Shown: piece after piece, positions 22,291-35,458 of the stretch
Numbering within the stretch: position 1 is the first letter of the stretch
Layout of the letters: each line of letters starts with the position of its first letter
Origin: Delphinapterus leucas
Lineage: Eukaryota > Chordata > Mammalia > Artiodactyla > Monodontidae
DNA length: 64,000 nucleotides
Reading direction: 5' to 3'
Assembly: GCF_002288925.2 (NCBI RefSeq)
Contig: NW_022098021.1
Span: forward strand, 29,621,304 to 29,685,303
The notes under the pieces: model-generated
Databases searched by the model: none
Told to the model about the DNA's origin: nothing
Seen by the model: the letters and a program-made list of their open reading frames with translations, nothing else
Made by a program: the position numbers and the translations under genes

Positions 22291-22449
22291 AGTACTTGTC
22301 TCAGGGGCCTACTTTTTCTGTTGTGCCTAGTTCCTATTGTTCCTGTCATATTTCTATATTGTGGTAAGTCAGGAATGTATGCTGATTTCTCTGTGGTTGT
22401 GTTTTCCTGTCTACTAGTGAAGATGCTTCTTACCCACTCTCTATGTTTT

Positions 22450-22945
22450 TACTCTTGAACCCTCAAAATCCATTCTCCAAATAGCAAGTAAAATGAAGTA
22501 AAACTATAAATCTATTTAGGCTACATCTTTGCTTAAAATCATCAAGTTCTTCTGATTGGTCTTACAATAAAATCCACAAATTTTGTTTAGCCTATAAGAT
22601 TTGATCTCAAATACAGGTTAAAATATTTCTTTAGAAATCTCTTTTTGAACTACTATAAGAACCAATCCCAGCATCAACGTTTTATCTCTATATCTATACT
22701 ACACACTTGCCCCCCCCAACACACACATCACCACACTTTTGCACATCATAGTAACCTGTTATAAAGCATTTTTCAGTTTGTTATTTTGTGGTTTATTTGT
22801 TTACTGGATTATGATTTTCACCACTATTTAGAAAGTAAACTCTATGAAATTATGAAATATGACTTTTTTGTTCATCTATAAGTTAAGTCTAATACAAGCC
22901 TGACCCATGGCATATAATATGAATAATTATTAAATAAAAGAATAT
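22450..22945 (+). repeat. L2 LINE 3' end, plus strand
   Basis: Blocks resemble the 3' end of LINE2: TTTAGAAATCTCTTTTTGAA, the run around CCACTATTTAGAAAGTAAAC, and the closing GGCATATAATATGAATAATT with an AATAA-rich tail. It is strongly diverged and no coding potential is left. Confidence 0.5.
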
Positions 22946-23254
22946 AAATAAAAATAGTTCCCTGTGGGCTGCCTAATGATTTTGTTTCAAGAGATTTCAA
23001 TTTAACAGTAGCAATTCATTTTTTTCAGCTAAATGGCCATGATCTTGGATTTCCATTTATCTCTATATACTCAAATGTGGACAAATTTTAACTTTTCAGA
23101 TATTGTTGTGGTAGGAAACATGAGATAGATGGAAGAAATAAAAAGGAAATGAGCTAGAAAATATACAATTATTTTTCCCCAGGTTTATATTCCTACCTTA
23201 CTTCTATAATCCACACTGATGATGTAGATTATAATTACCAAAGAAGTTTTTATT
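22946..23254. other. Spacer with nothing recognised
   Basis: AT-rich sequence without gene or repeat signatures. Confidence 0.5.
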
Positions 23255-24235
23255 TTATTTTTTTAAATTATTTTTTATTGGATTATAATTGATTTACAAT
23301 GTTGTGTTAGTCGCAGGTGTACAGCAAAGTGAATCAGTTATACATATATATATATTCACTCTTTTTTAGATTCTTTTCCCATAAAGATCATTACAGAGTA
23401 TTGAGCAGATTTCCATGTGCTATACAGTAGGTCTTTATTAGTTATCAATTTTATATATAGTAGTGTGTATATGTCAATCTCAATCACTCAGTTTATCTCT
23501 CCCCCCTTCCCCCTTGGTAACCATCAGTTTGTCTGCTACATCTGTGACTATTTCTGTTTTGTAAATAAGTTTATTTGTACCAATTTTTAGATTCCACATA
23601 TAAGTGATAGCATATGATATATGTATTTTTCTGTCTGACATACTTCACTCAGTATGCCAATCTTTAGGTCCACCCATACTGCTGCAAATGGCATTATTTC
23701 ATTCTTTTTTATGGCTGAGTAATATTTCATTGTATATAGGTACCACATCTCATTTATCCATTCATCTGTCGATGGGCATTTAGGTTGCTTCCATGCCCTG
23801 GCTAATGTAAATAGTGCTTCAATGAACATTGGGGTGCATATATCTTTTTGAATTATGTTTTTCTGCAGGTATTTGCACAGGAGTGGGATTGCTGGGTCAT
23901 ATGGTAGCTCTATTTTTAGTTTTCTAAGGAACCTCCATACTGTTCTCCATAGTGGCTATACCAATTTACATTCCCACCAAAACTGTAGTAGGAGGGTTCC
24001 CTTTTCTCCACACCCTCTCCAGCATTTATTGTTTGCAGATTTTTTGATGAAGACCTTTCTGACCAGTGTGAGGTGATACCTCATTGTAGTTTTGATTTGT
24101 ATTTCTCCAATAATTAGTCATGTTGAGCATCCTTTCATGTGCTTTTTGTCCATCTGTATGTCTTCTTGGAGAAATGTCTATTTAGATCATTTGCCCATTT
24201 TTTGATTGGGTTTTTTTCTTTTTTTTAGTTTTCTT
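23255..24235 (-). mobile_element. 5'-truncated L1, minus strand (3' UTR plus ORF2 end)
   Basis: 23255-23586 is the antisense of an ungulate/cetacean-type L1 3' UTR, beginning with its A tail seen as TTTTATTTTATTTTTTTAAA. From 23829 to 23587 the minus strand encodes the last 80 residues of ORF2, with NEMWYLYTMKYYSAIKKNEI and ending ICGI. Earlier ORF2 pieces continue to about 24235 in broken frames. The copy is about 1 kb, a typical 5'-truncated insertion. Confidence 0.9.
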
Positions 24236-25090
24236 TTAATATTGAGGTGTATATCCAGATCTACAAAATCAGAATTTTCACAAGTGTAGCCAATCACTTA
24301 CATTTTCATGGAGCTCTACAGATTATCCTGCTTTGCATTCTGCCTGTAAATAGGGCAGCTTTGGGTCCAAATAATAGTTGGCTTTTAGAACAAATGTAAA
24401 ACCATTACCTGCTATTTATGCTAATCTATTGAATATGAAATATCTGTTAAAACTTTCCAAAGCAATCAGTTTTGAATGATCTATACTTCCCAATGGAGGT
24501 ATCAGATCAGACTGAATTAGATGAAGCAGAACCACTGTGAAAAAGTCATTATTTATCTCCAAAGGACTGAAACAGGGGAACAAATAGTGCATGTCTTATC
24601 CCATCCATCATGCACACAATTTTAAATAGGTTGCAAGAAAACTGCAGATTAATAATAGATTTCTCTCTCAGAATTTTGGAAAATGTTTTAACTTATTAAA
24701 TTACAAATATTCAGAAAGACTCATTATATATGAATCCTGGAAACAAATAGGCAAAAAGACTTCGAGTCATCTTATACCACTATTTTTATCAACTATATAC
24801 CCACTTAAAAGATATCAAAATCATTCTCCAAAATGAATTTTGAGAAGTTGTAGTAAGAGTAACATTATTATGGGAAACCAATCAGAAAGCCAACTTGATA
24901 GTCTGCTGCCCCAAACCATTGTAAACACAGGCATTGGTAACCGATAGACATATCAGTGGAGCTTAGGTACCAACCATTTAGTAATGGTAGTGAAATGTGG
25001 TCTCAGTGTGGTGTCTGATGACTCAGTTTGTTGTATATGGAGACATGGCTGAAGGGACTTGTTCAAGACCTAGTATATTAAGGTATATTT
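24236..25090. other. Unique intergenic sequence
   Basis: No gene or transposon is recognised. Confidence 0.5.
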
Positions 25091-25645
25091 GTAGATACAG
25101 TCACTCATTCAATCAATATTTATTGAGTACCTACTATGTTCCAGGCATTATCTGGAGATATATCAACAACAATAAAAATAAAACACAAATTAGTTCTTCT
25201 CAGTTGGAGTAAGACATAGTAAACTAAATAAATAAGTTAATCATATAGTAAATTACAAAGTAATAAAGTGCTGTGAGAAAAACTAAAGGAAGGAAGTGAA
25301 ACTGGGTGTACTGGAGAGAGAGGTTACAATTATAAATAAGGTGGTCAGGTGGGGTCTCATTGATAGGGTGCTATTTGAGTAAATAGTTGATGAACTTGAG
25401 GAAGTAAGCCAGTGGATATTATGAGAATACTTCAGGAAAAGGAAATAGTGCAAAGACCTTCATGTGGGAGTATGTCTGGAGTGTTCAAGGGACAGTAAGG
25501 AGGCTGAATAAAGAGTAGTTTATAGAATAAGCTACTCAGTAAGGAGCTAAAGTTAGAGGGATTAACAAGAGACTGAATTGCATAAAACCTTGTATGACAT
25601 TTACTTGGAGTAGAATGTGGTTCCATGGAGGCACTGGAGGCTGAA
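25091..25645 (-). repeat. Ancient L2-like LINE 3' region, minus strand
   Basis: TCAATCAATATTTATTGAGT and ACCTACTATGTTCCAGGCAT open the block. Next come AAAGTGCTGTGAGAAAAACT, GTGGTCAGGTGGGGTCTCAT, and AGTGCAAAGACCTTCATGTG with GTTCAAGGGACAGTAAGGAG. This is the antisense of a widespread ancient mammalian LINE 3' region, most like L2. The family label is tentative. Frames on either strand are fossils. Confidence 0.55.
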
Positions 25646-26920
25646 AATATACTGACATGATGTGATTAAATATTTAACAGGAAAACTGTGGTGACTACAT
25701 TGAGAATAAAGAGTAAGATTGCAAGAATATAAGCAGGAAAAACAGATGGAGGCCTTTACAATCTACTGAGTGAAAAAAAATTGTGTCTTGAACTAGAGTG
25801 ATAGTGGTGGAAAAGTTGATGGTGACAGATCTGAGGCTTAATTGGAAGGATTTCCTAAATGATTGGATATAAATCTGGAGAAAAAAAAAAAAAGGTCTTT
25901 AATCTTGAGCACATTAACTCTGATTGGGAGACTGTGGTAGGGACAGGTTTGAATAAAATGAATCAGAGCTGGACAATATTTTGATGCCTTTTAGGAATCC
26001 AATTTGATTTGTAAAGGCAAGAGGTAAGTAGGTAGATTCTTTTGTTTTTTGAATACATTGTGGAGAACTAAATTTCTTAAATATATTGGAATTTTTTAAC
26101 TGTCTATTTTCACCTATATTTAAACCAAATATTTTGAATATGACTTAATAAAATATCTAATATTCCTTCTAATATCAAACTTTTATTTTAATCAATTTGT
26201 GAACAGTAAACATATATATCTATTCTAGTCATGAATATTCTAGAGGTTTTGACATAATATTTTTTAAAATGATTGTTTTTGCATTCACCTTAAGTATTAA
26301 GCAAATAGGTAAACATTTTTTTACTCATTTCTCTGGAAAAGGTAAGAAAACTCTCAGATGAATAAACTGCATATTAATATCTATCTTTGAATATTCATTA
26401 ACAACTTAGGAGCGGTTCTAATTTGGGTTGATTTGTTATTACTTTTTAAAGAAAATGTATAAATCCCAGAAAGGGTCTCATTATAATATTTCATACAGAG
26501 AAAAGCTAAGAAAAATTTTTGATTTTGCTGATCATCTCATCTTAATAAAATAAATACTAAGGCTTTCTTAAAAATTTACTTTTATAATATGTTATTTTAT
26601 GTTAAATAAAACAAGTAAAATTTTTATAAAACCATGTTGCAACACTTCTGTCAAATTCTATTAAATTTTTCATAAGGGAGTCAATACTAGAAATAAATTG
26701 TGATGTTTAAGTATGTAGTACTATATTTTATTGATTCCAATATACCTATAACATCAGGATAAGCCTTGTAATTTGAATTTCCTGAGCTTTTTTTTTTAAT
26801 GGTACTTAAAGGTTTTAATTATTAAAATGTTAGACTGAATAAATGATAGTATACTAACATTTTTTAAATTGTATCACGTATCAAACACCATACTAGTTTT
26901 TTTTTTTTAAATATGTATAC
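25646..26920. other. Unique very AT-rich sequence
   Basis: No features are recognised. Confidence 0.5.
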
Positions 26921-26924
26921 AGTA

Positions 26925-27060
26925 TTCTTTCCCTTTGTAAATGAAGATACTGAGCTCTAGAGAAGCACAGTCAATGCCTAAAATGACACAGGTAATGACA
27001 GAAACAGTGTCATTCCCAGGTCCTACTGTGTCCAAAAGTGTGATCTTATTCATTATACTG
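26925..27060 (-). repeat. MIR SINE fragment, minus strand
   Basis: AAATGAAGATACTGAGCTCT then GAGAAGCACAGTCAATGCC, ATGACACAGGTAATGACAGA and CATTCCCAGGTCCTACTGTG follow the antisense MIR core order. Confidence 0.65.
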
Positions 27061-29720
27061 TATTTATTTCAACACGTTTCTATGAATGTCATTGCCACAT
27101 GGATTGAAGGTTTATGAAGCCCAGCTTTTACCTTCTTTACCAAGTGGAGCTATGGAGATGAGGGGAGGCAAACAGAAGAAAGGCATATTCTGGCACCTTA
27201 TATTTTTAGTTTCCTCAAAGACAAATCTACCATAATTAATGACCAATTTTAATGCCTTGGCAGTGTCTTTATTTTCCCCCACAGTCAGTTATAATACATA
27301 GTCCAAGCTTTCCTGAGCCAATTCTGGCACAACTGCCTTGGGCATTCTCACCAAGTAGTGGATCTCAATAAGAGTAACAAGAGGAACTTCATTCCCTGAG
27401 TTTACACTAAGTCCTTTGGGTTTCTGAGATATCAACAGTATTTGTTATACATGCTGCAAAAGTTGGAATTCACATCACTTTCTAGCTTATAATTTGAATC
27501 TCTACTCAGTTACATCAAGAATATGGCATGAAAAAGAAAACTAATATTTATACCTGTTCTGTTCTTGACCTATGAACAATACCTATTCATGATTGAAACT
27601 ACACCCCCAGGAGTGGACTTAGATGGAACATCAGACTCTATATCTATGCTTAAATCTCCAAAAAGATATTTGGCCTATAAAGCAAAAATATCGCCTTGTG
27701 GTGATAAGCGTACTTAAATCTCAGTAGCACTACTGGAAGTGGCCTGTCACGCTGAATGAATATGGTCAGGCCAGCCACCCAAGTCTTAAAGGACTATGGA
27801 ATAATCACAAGTGAAAGCAGAATCATACATAACTGGATATTGCTTTCATCGTGTTATTTAAAAATACTATGCATTTTTTGAAGTATAAACTATCAGGGTG
27901 ATTTCCTTTCTGAATGATATGAGGTTCCAGTAACTACCAAGGAGGCTCAATGCTGATTTCCACTTGGGAAATAATCTGGTCCAAAATTTTTGCTTAAAGA
28001 TAATTCTGATCTCAAGAAAGAACTATAAAATGTGTAGATAAGGCAGTCAATTTCAATAACAAAACTGAAAAGGAAAAGATAAAGTATATTTTGGAAACTA
28101 AAGGAATTGGAGGAGAAGGAATGTGTAAAATGGCAAAAGAAAAAGATGACTCTAAACAAGCAGGAGTGAGGGGATAAAAGGAGCAAGATATGGGTGTGAG
28201 GAAAGAACCCTCAGGAGTGAAATATTGCAAATTCAGCTTCCTAGCCATTGAATTCTATGTGGCTTTCATTCTATATTACTGTGGACAGAGCTTTGTGGTT
28301 TCTGCCTCCTCCCAGCAATGGAGATCAGACTGAGAAAATAAACTAGATTTAACTATAGTTTACTGGCTAGAGAAATGGAGGTAAAACAATTAAATTTAGT
28401 GTGACTTAAAAAAAAAGAAAAGAAAAAATGCATTTACTTAATGTTACCAGTGTTTTCAATTTCTACTCAATCACATGTTAAAGTGTTTAAATGGAACCTA
28501 AAATCTAAAAACAGAGTTCTGTTTGTTCTACTAGCAAAACAAATATCCAATCAATGAAACAAAATATTTTAGGCAGTTTGTTCTTCTTTTAACCTCAATG
28601 AAAAAATTTAGAGTAACCCTTTATAACCCCTCATTTTCATATTCTCCATATTTTTATGAAATCTAAAAGAATATAAAACACATTTTTCTTATTAGTTAAT
28701 ATTTAATTCCAATACATATTGTACATAGCAATGTTATATTAAAGATTTTTCTGGCATAAGATCTTGGTGTAATTGAACACATATCAGTCATAATTATGTC
28801 ATGTTAATGTCAATTTGGTTTGAATACAGTCTAGCTTTCTAAATTATATTTTTAGAAGGAGAATTCTTAATTATTTTTGTGTTTCATGAACAGCCTAACT
28901 TGATGGTTTTGGAGTGAGTATTCTATGTATGCATTCATCCTTCTTTGGCAAAATCACCCAACTAAAAATAATGTATCTATATCCCTAGTGCTAGAGTTTC
29001 AAAGATAATTAAGTCACAAACATAGAACTCAAATTAGTCGAATAGGGAAAACATGACAAATAAAGAATTTGGGAGGATGTGATAGATAATATAAAAGAGA
29101 TTTGTGCTAAAGAAAAACAAATGAAATAGAGAGTGATTCTTTCTGGATGGTTTGTAAAATGTTCTAGATAAGCATACTTAATCTGGTTCATGAAAATATT
29201 TCACATATTCACAAAGAAAGCAACAGCAATGCAGTTATATTGTCTAATTGTATTTCTTTCTTTTTGGATTTGCAAAACTAACATCATTAATAAAATTTTG
29301 TTTAAAAATCACACACTGATAAATTGTTATGAACAAGTGTCCCTTATCCTCACAGAGTTCTGATTGTCATGTTACACCTATTTTTCTTAATTGTAATAGG
29401 TTTACCATTTTGAATATGTTAATTAATGTTTTGTATATTCATGCTTCTTTTCCATCAAGTCAAATTACAGTAACTATTGTGCCTATATAAAACATATATA
29501 TCCAAACAATCAGCATTTTGCAAATAAGTGAACAAAGTGTGCTCTATACTTTCTCTATGTTAAAGTACAGATTTTCTGTCTTAAGAAACATTTCTTTTTC
29601 AAAATTTGAGAAAAAACACACATAAATAATTCCATTGGATTAAAAGTGCTAACATATTATATTTTTAAAAGATCTCAACCTTAGAGACCAAAGAATTTTA
29701 CAGGTGTCATTTAAAGGAAT
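27061..29720. other. Unique intergenic sequence
   Basis: No gene is identified. 27061-27850 is less AT-biased than its surroundings and might be an unrecognised ancient repeat or a conserved non-coding block. The serine/phenylalanine-rich minus-strand frames at 28248-27947 overlap in two frames and are not genes. Confidence 0.45.
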
Positions 29721-29784
29721 GTATTTTTACTCTCTTGGAAACTTTGTACTTTGTATTTTTACTCTCTTGGAAACTTTGTAAATA
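29721..29784. repeat. 32-bp tandem duplication
   Basis: Two adjacent 32-bp units start at 29721 and 29753. The first 28 bases of each (beginning GTATTTTTACTCTCTTGGAA) are identical. Exact identity suggests a recent slippage or repair duplication. Confidence 0.9.
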
Positions 29785-31815
29785 TTTATTTCCTTTATTT
29801 CAAGTGCAAAACAACATTAGTCAAGTTATGTCAGTAAAATTCCTATCTCATTCAAATCTTATTTATAAGCTGTATTTAGTAAGTTAGAGATAGCTTAATG
29901 ATTATTAATGTAACATAATATTTACATAGCATTAATTTTAACATAATAATTTTACAACTATAGTGAAGGAATTTCCTTAATGCATGGCTACTTTTTCCCC
30001 ATAGAACAAAGCTATAAAGAAAGGAGTGATTAAAACCATAAATTGGATCTATGTTTTTCTATTAAATTATATAATTAACATGACAATTGGTTTAATTTTA
30101 ATGTAAATAGTCACCTATAAATGATTTATCTATATTTTTAGATTAATAAATCTACTTTATTCCTAGGTTTTATAAATATACATGGAGTTGTATAAATAGA
30201 CAAATAGAGTTTCATTTCTTAATGTATTACTTTTTCTTCTGTGCCTTAAAATTCTCTTTAGGTTAGCATAATATTTTGAGTAAAGATTTCAAATATACAT
30301 CAATTTAACTGTGGCTAATTACAGGAGTAATGGATATTTGTTGTTGATTCCCTTAACTTTTTAATCAGTGATGTACAAGAAATGTAATTTCATTTCAAGT
30401 TTCATTAGATGAAGAATACCTTTATAACCCCTTAATTTTTGGCCAGATCTGCCATTATATTGCATGCTCAGGATTTACATATTTGATATGTTCTGACTTT
30501 TTTTCTAACAATTTGAGAAGAAACCATCCATAAATTATGTACTTAAACATAAATAAAATATAGAGCACACTTTGTTTAATTATTTTAAAAATACTGATTG
30601 GATATATATGCTCTATATAAACACAATAATTAGATGCTAATAATTAGAGATTATTATGCACAATAACTAGATGTTAGAATTTTTAGTATAAATTGAAAGA
30701 AATAAAGGAAGAACTGAAATGTTTTAAGCACCAAACTTGTGATTTGGTACATAATAAATGGTCATTAAATGCTTGCTAAATAAACATATTGTCACTTAAC
30801 ACATTTTTTCTCTTTTAAAGTCATCCCTTTAGGTAAGTATTATCACTATCAAAGTTGGGGTCAGGAAGTTACATCAAGAAGGCTAACCTCTCAAAAAATC
30901 AAACAAAAAATTAACTTGTCAAAATATACTGTGTAAGTAAGTTAAAACTGACTACCAGCAAAATGCTGTGCCTTCCCTTTGATTTTTACACATGATATTA
31001 CACCCACAGCTAGGCAGCCAATTGTAATTAAACCTTTAACTCTAAAACAAGAGAGAATAAGTGTTCACTCCACAACTGATTCCTACACAAAACTACTTTT
31101 TTGGATTAGTTAAATCCTTCTATATCTGCACCACACCTGCACACATCTTTTGAAACCAAGATTATTATATTCATGATGGTAAACTTTCTAAGAAGTATTA
31201 TGGTGCTTGACAAGAAATTCTCAGAATCACCTTCAATTTTGTTTTCCATCCATTAATGGGAATTATTCTGTACCTACAGAATCAGTACTTTATTTATAAA
31301 GACTCAGATGTTTTAAATCATAATATGTCAGGATTTAAGAGACATTCTCAATAGATTAATCTATTTAAGCAAAAATTGAATTAATTTATTGACCACCTAT
31401 TATAGGTAAGACACAATCTTAGAAGTGGTCACTGTTTTTTAGAAGTTTGAGTTCACTATGCTTTCCAGACTGCAAATTTTAGAATTATCTGTGCAGAGAT
31501 ATCTCCTTTTGTTAAAATTCCTCTTAGACTCATATTTTCTTATCAAAGCTCACAGTGTAATATACTCTTGGTTTCTTATACGTACAGGTCAATCACAATT
31601 AAGTGTTTCATTCCGACTTTAATTGAACTATGACAGAATCAGTGTTCAATTCATTATTCAGATAACCATCAACTTTTTGCTATTGTGGTTATCACAGTAA
31701 AATTTCTAACTAAACACCTTCGTTAATTTGAAAATTATTATTAATTGCAGTCCACATCACAGTGGTTCAACTGAAGGAGATCAGACTTGTTCTAATTTTA
31801 GCTTACCCTGCCAAT
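29785..31815. other. Unique AT-rich intergenic sequence
   Basis: Nothing gene-like is visible. A weak L2-like antisense piece (ATTTATTGACCACCTATTAT) lies near 31380-31450. Confidence 0.45.
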
Positions 31816-32075
31816 TGCTGAATTGTATAATTTCTTTTAACCAATATTTATTGAGTAACTGCCAAGTTATTTTCTGGATTTGGAGCATCCATAGACATAT
31901 AAGCATGGGTCCTGATATCAAATGTGTAAAATCTTGAGGTGAAGGGAAACGTCTATCAGTTAATCTCATTACAATCTATTAAGGTGTAAAATCTACTCAC
32001 AAGGGTCTCCTAAACCAAAATGGAGGCAGTTGTATACTATGATAAAAGCAGTGCTGTGTGGTAGTAGAAAATCTG
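31816..32075 (-). repeat. L2-like fragment, minus strand (tentative)
   Basis: ACCAATATTTATTGAGTAAC followed at 31860-32070 by blocks including AAGCAGTGCTGTGTGGTAG has the order of the 25091 repeat, but is more diverged. Confidence 0.4.
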
Positions 32076-32784
32076 TTGATCCTGAAGTTCACGGTTCACC
32101 ATATTTTATATGAATACTATATACGTGTATCATTTCTATTTTCTGAATGAAATAAGAGCAAAGAATAAGGGTTAACTTTGCAAAGCTATTTTGGCAATTA
32201 AGGAAGTATATGTGGCAAGAGCCCTGTGAGGCAGGATGGGATTATAGGTGGGATTTGAAATGTACTGCCAAATGTACTAAGTCTGATAGCTGTGTGTTTA
32301 ACTTGGAGAAATTATGAAGATTCTGGAAACCTCCACATCTTCATCTAAATATTTGAATATGTATTTATTATTTGTGTAGAGTATCTATCACATAGAGGGC
32401 ACTAAAGAAGTAAAAATATGAATGGCCCTCTCTTTATAAACTGTGAAATTTGTACATTTTTTCTTCCCAGTTTCACCACATCTATGACACACACAACTGC
32501 TGTTTTGTGTTACTTCTATCCAGTCAATTACTCTCAATTCACTGACACTTTTCTTGTCTTAACTCTCAAAAAAGCATTCAATGCACACATTCCAGAAAAA
32601 AATCCGAAGAGAAGCTACTTTCTTTTCTAGCCCCCTTGTCTAATAATTTCCTATATAGGTACTAAAGTCCTGAGAATAGTTTTTAGACTCATACAGAAGT
32701 TTACTGGATCATTCTAGCTTAAAAATATGTTTCCCCAGCTAAACGTTTTAAGTATATAAATGGATGATATGTGATATTATAACT
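32076..32784. other. Unique intergenic sequence
   Basis: No features are recognised. The 70-codon frame at 32418-32630 has no motif. Confidence 0.45.
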
Positions 32785-33439
32785 GTAGACAGTACACAGA
32801 TGGTCTTTTTTTTTTTTTAACCCACTCAGCCACCTTATGTCTTTTGATTGGAGAATTTAATCCATTGACATATAAAGAGATTATTGGTAGGTAGGCAATT
32901 GTTGCCATTTTGCTACTTGTTTTCTGGTTGTTTCTGTAGTTCTCTGACTTTTGTCTTCTTTTAGTGTCTTCTCCTGTTGTTTGATACTTTTTAGTGTTAT
33001 GCATGTATTTCTTTTGCTCTAGTTTTTGAATATATATTGTAGTTATTTTATTGTGATTACCACGTAGTTCATATATGTTGACCTATGGCTATATCACCTT
33101 GTTTTAAACTGATAATCATTTAAGTCCAAACACATTCTAAAAGCTCTAGATTTTTACCCCACCCCAATGTTTTGTGTTTTTGATGTCATATTTCACATCT
33201 TTATGTCTATCCCTTACCTATCTACTGTAGTTATAATTGACTTTACAAATTTATTTTTTTAACCTTTGTCCTAGCTTATTTAAGCCTTTACTATAGATTT
33301 GCCTTTACAGTGGGATTTCCACAATTTCTTATTTCTTGTTGTAGTCTCCTTTTTCACTTAAAGAAGACTGTCTAACACTCTCTAACTTTTTTTGTTCTGT
33401 CAGTTTAGTATTGATGAACTCTTTTAGTTTTTCCTAGTC

Positions 33440-34215
33440 TGAGAATCTCCTTATGTTTCCTTCAATTCTGAATGATAACCTTGCTGGGTAGAGTATCTTA
33501 AGTTTTTTTTTTTTTAACTTTTATTTATTTATTTATTTTTGCTTTTAGCATTTTAAATGTGTCATGCCACTCCCTCCTGGCCTTCAAAGTTTCTGCTGAA
33601 AAATCAGCTGATAGCCTTATGGGGGTTCCCTTGTATGGGACTCTTTATTTTTCTCTTGCTGCTTTTAGAATTTTCTATCTTTCATATTTTCCATTTTAGT
33701 TTTAATATGTCTTGGTGTGGGTATTTTTGGGTTCAGCTTGTTTGAGATTCTCTGTACTTCCTATACATGAACATCTGTTTTTTTCTTCAGGTTCAGGAAG
33801 TTTTCAACCATAATTTCATCCCTTCTGGGGCCCCTGTAATGTGAACATTAGTAGCTTTGATGTTGTCCTAGAGGTCACTTAAACTATTCTCATTTTTTAA
33901 AATTTGTTTTTCTTTTTGCCATTCTGATTGAGTGATTTCCATTATTCTATCTTCCTAATAGCTTATGCATTTTTCTGTATCACTTAATAAGCTGCTAGTT
34001 CCCTCTTCTTTTTTTGGTTTCAGTTACTGTATCCTTGAGCTCTGACAGGTTCTTTTTATATTTTCTAGTACTTTTTTGAAATTCTTGCTGTGTTCATCTA
34101 TTCTTTCCCCCAGCTCAGTTAGTATTCTTATTACTATTCTTTTGGAATCTTTATCAGGCAAATTATTTATGGTTTCATTAGGGTTTTTTTCAGGGCTTTT
34201 TCCTTGTTCTTTCAT
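33440..34215 (-). pseudogene. L1 ORF1 remnant of an old lineage
   Basis: The ATG at 34215 opens MKEQGKSPEKNPNETINNLP, the usual L1 ORF1 leader, followed by a coiled-coil-like stretch to 34024. The rest is recognisable only as antisense DNA. Near 33585-33600 lies the antisense of the block encoding the SADFSAET-like region, and around 33480 that of LYPA. A T-rich tract at 33501-33540 interrupts it. Confidence 0.7.
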
Positions 34216-35458
34216 TTAAATCATATTCCTCTGTATTCTATTTTGTTTACTTTTCTTTGTCTCTATGAAATTGGGTGAAACAGTTACCTATCTTGGTTTT
34301 GAAGGCATGTTCTTTTGTGAGAGCATCCCTATGCCATCTGCATGTGCCCAGTGGCTTTGACGGGAGAGCTGGATCCAAAATGAACACAAGGCGTGTCTTC
34401 CCCCGGGGTGTCCTTGGAGGGAGGTAGGACTGGAGTCAGAGAGGCTAGAGTCAGAGCCAGGTGCAAGCCAGGGCTTCTCCTATGCTCAGTGGGTATCATC
34501 TCCATTTGGGTGCAGGAACAGGGTCCAAATGTCTGAAGCAGGAGACCTAGGGGAGTTGGGTTTCTCCCAGGTGTGATGGCATTCTCTGCCTTGATTTGTG
34601 ATGTTACCGGTGCTGGACGGCTTGGGGCTGCACTTCTGTGCTCCTTTCACGTTTCCCTTGATGTGCATGCCTTGATTAGAGGCTGGGTCAGGTGCAGAGA
34701 GGTTGGTGCAACACTACTGAGCTGGTATCACACTCTCCAAATTGTGCACAAGGACTTGTGCCTGCTATGGTAGTCTTCACTCTGGAGCTAGCTTAGCTCT
34801 CTACAGAGTATGTATAGGGACACACCAGCTAGCAATGATTGCCTCAGCCCTGGTAAGAGGCAGGGCAGTGGTCCCAGCTGGTTCCATTCCCTCCAAATGT
34901 GTGCAATCTCCTTGGCAGCACTGCCTTCTCCTTAGTGGGGAGCAGCATCAGAGCAAGAGGGGCTGGAGCAGGAACCTGGTGTGGGCTGGGTGGCATGCTC
35001 TGGTGGTCCTGGCAAGCTGGACAGAGCCCCAGCCAGTTTTCAATCTGCTGTGACTGAATACGTCTGTACATGCATTATTTAAGAGTGGAGTTTCAGTTTC
35101 TTACAGCCCTCCAGTAAGCCTCACTGGTTTTCAAGCCAGCTAAGGGGGCTCATCTGTCCCATATCAGACCCGTTTCTGGGGTGTCTAATATGTGATTCGA
35201 ACCCCTCACTCCCCAAGCCTATAATACCACTTTCCTCTTCTGTATCCCCCCATTAGGGGTGTGGGTCTTACTTAGATTCTTCTGCTTTCCTATCAGACTC
35301 CATGTGTAGTTTTCTTTTTTTCTTGGTTGTAGAAGAACTGTTCTGCTAGTCCCATGACAATTTCAGTGAGAGTCACTCTATATATAGTTGTAGTGTTGAC
35401 GTGTTCAGGAGGGGATGTGAGCCCAGCATCCTCCTACTAGGCCATCTTAAACTTTGCA
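34216..35458 (-). promoter_or_regulatory. Old L1 5' UTR
   Basis: This GC-richer block upstream of ORF1 on the minus strand has its start at 35458. It was once an internal RNA polymerase II promoter and is now decayed. Open frames such as 34742-35053 are shadows. Confidence 0.6.

Larger units (their letters stand above)
32785..35458 (-). mobile_element. 5' half of an old L1, minus strand, lacking its 3' part
   Basis: Read on the minus strand, the element starts at about 35458 with AAGATGGCCTAGTAGGAGGA, the usual L1 5' start. It has a 5' UTR of about 1.24 kb, ORF1 from the ATG at 34215, a long spacer and the first few dozen codons of ORF2, with NGLNSPIKRHKVAEWVKKKK, ending near 32785. There is no A tail at that end. 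It is 5'-complete but 3'-less, the reverse of normal L1 truncation. It belongs to an older lineage than the L1s at 1-4888 and 51803-60214, as shown by the long ORF1-ORF2 spacer and heavy decay. Confidence 0.8.

Noticed and set aside
32785..35458. HAL1 (L1-like element with ORF1 only)
   Set aside because: The minus strand continues into recognisable ORF2 amino-terminal sequence after the spacer, so this is a 3'-truncated L1.
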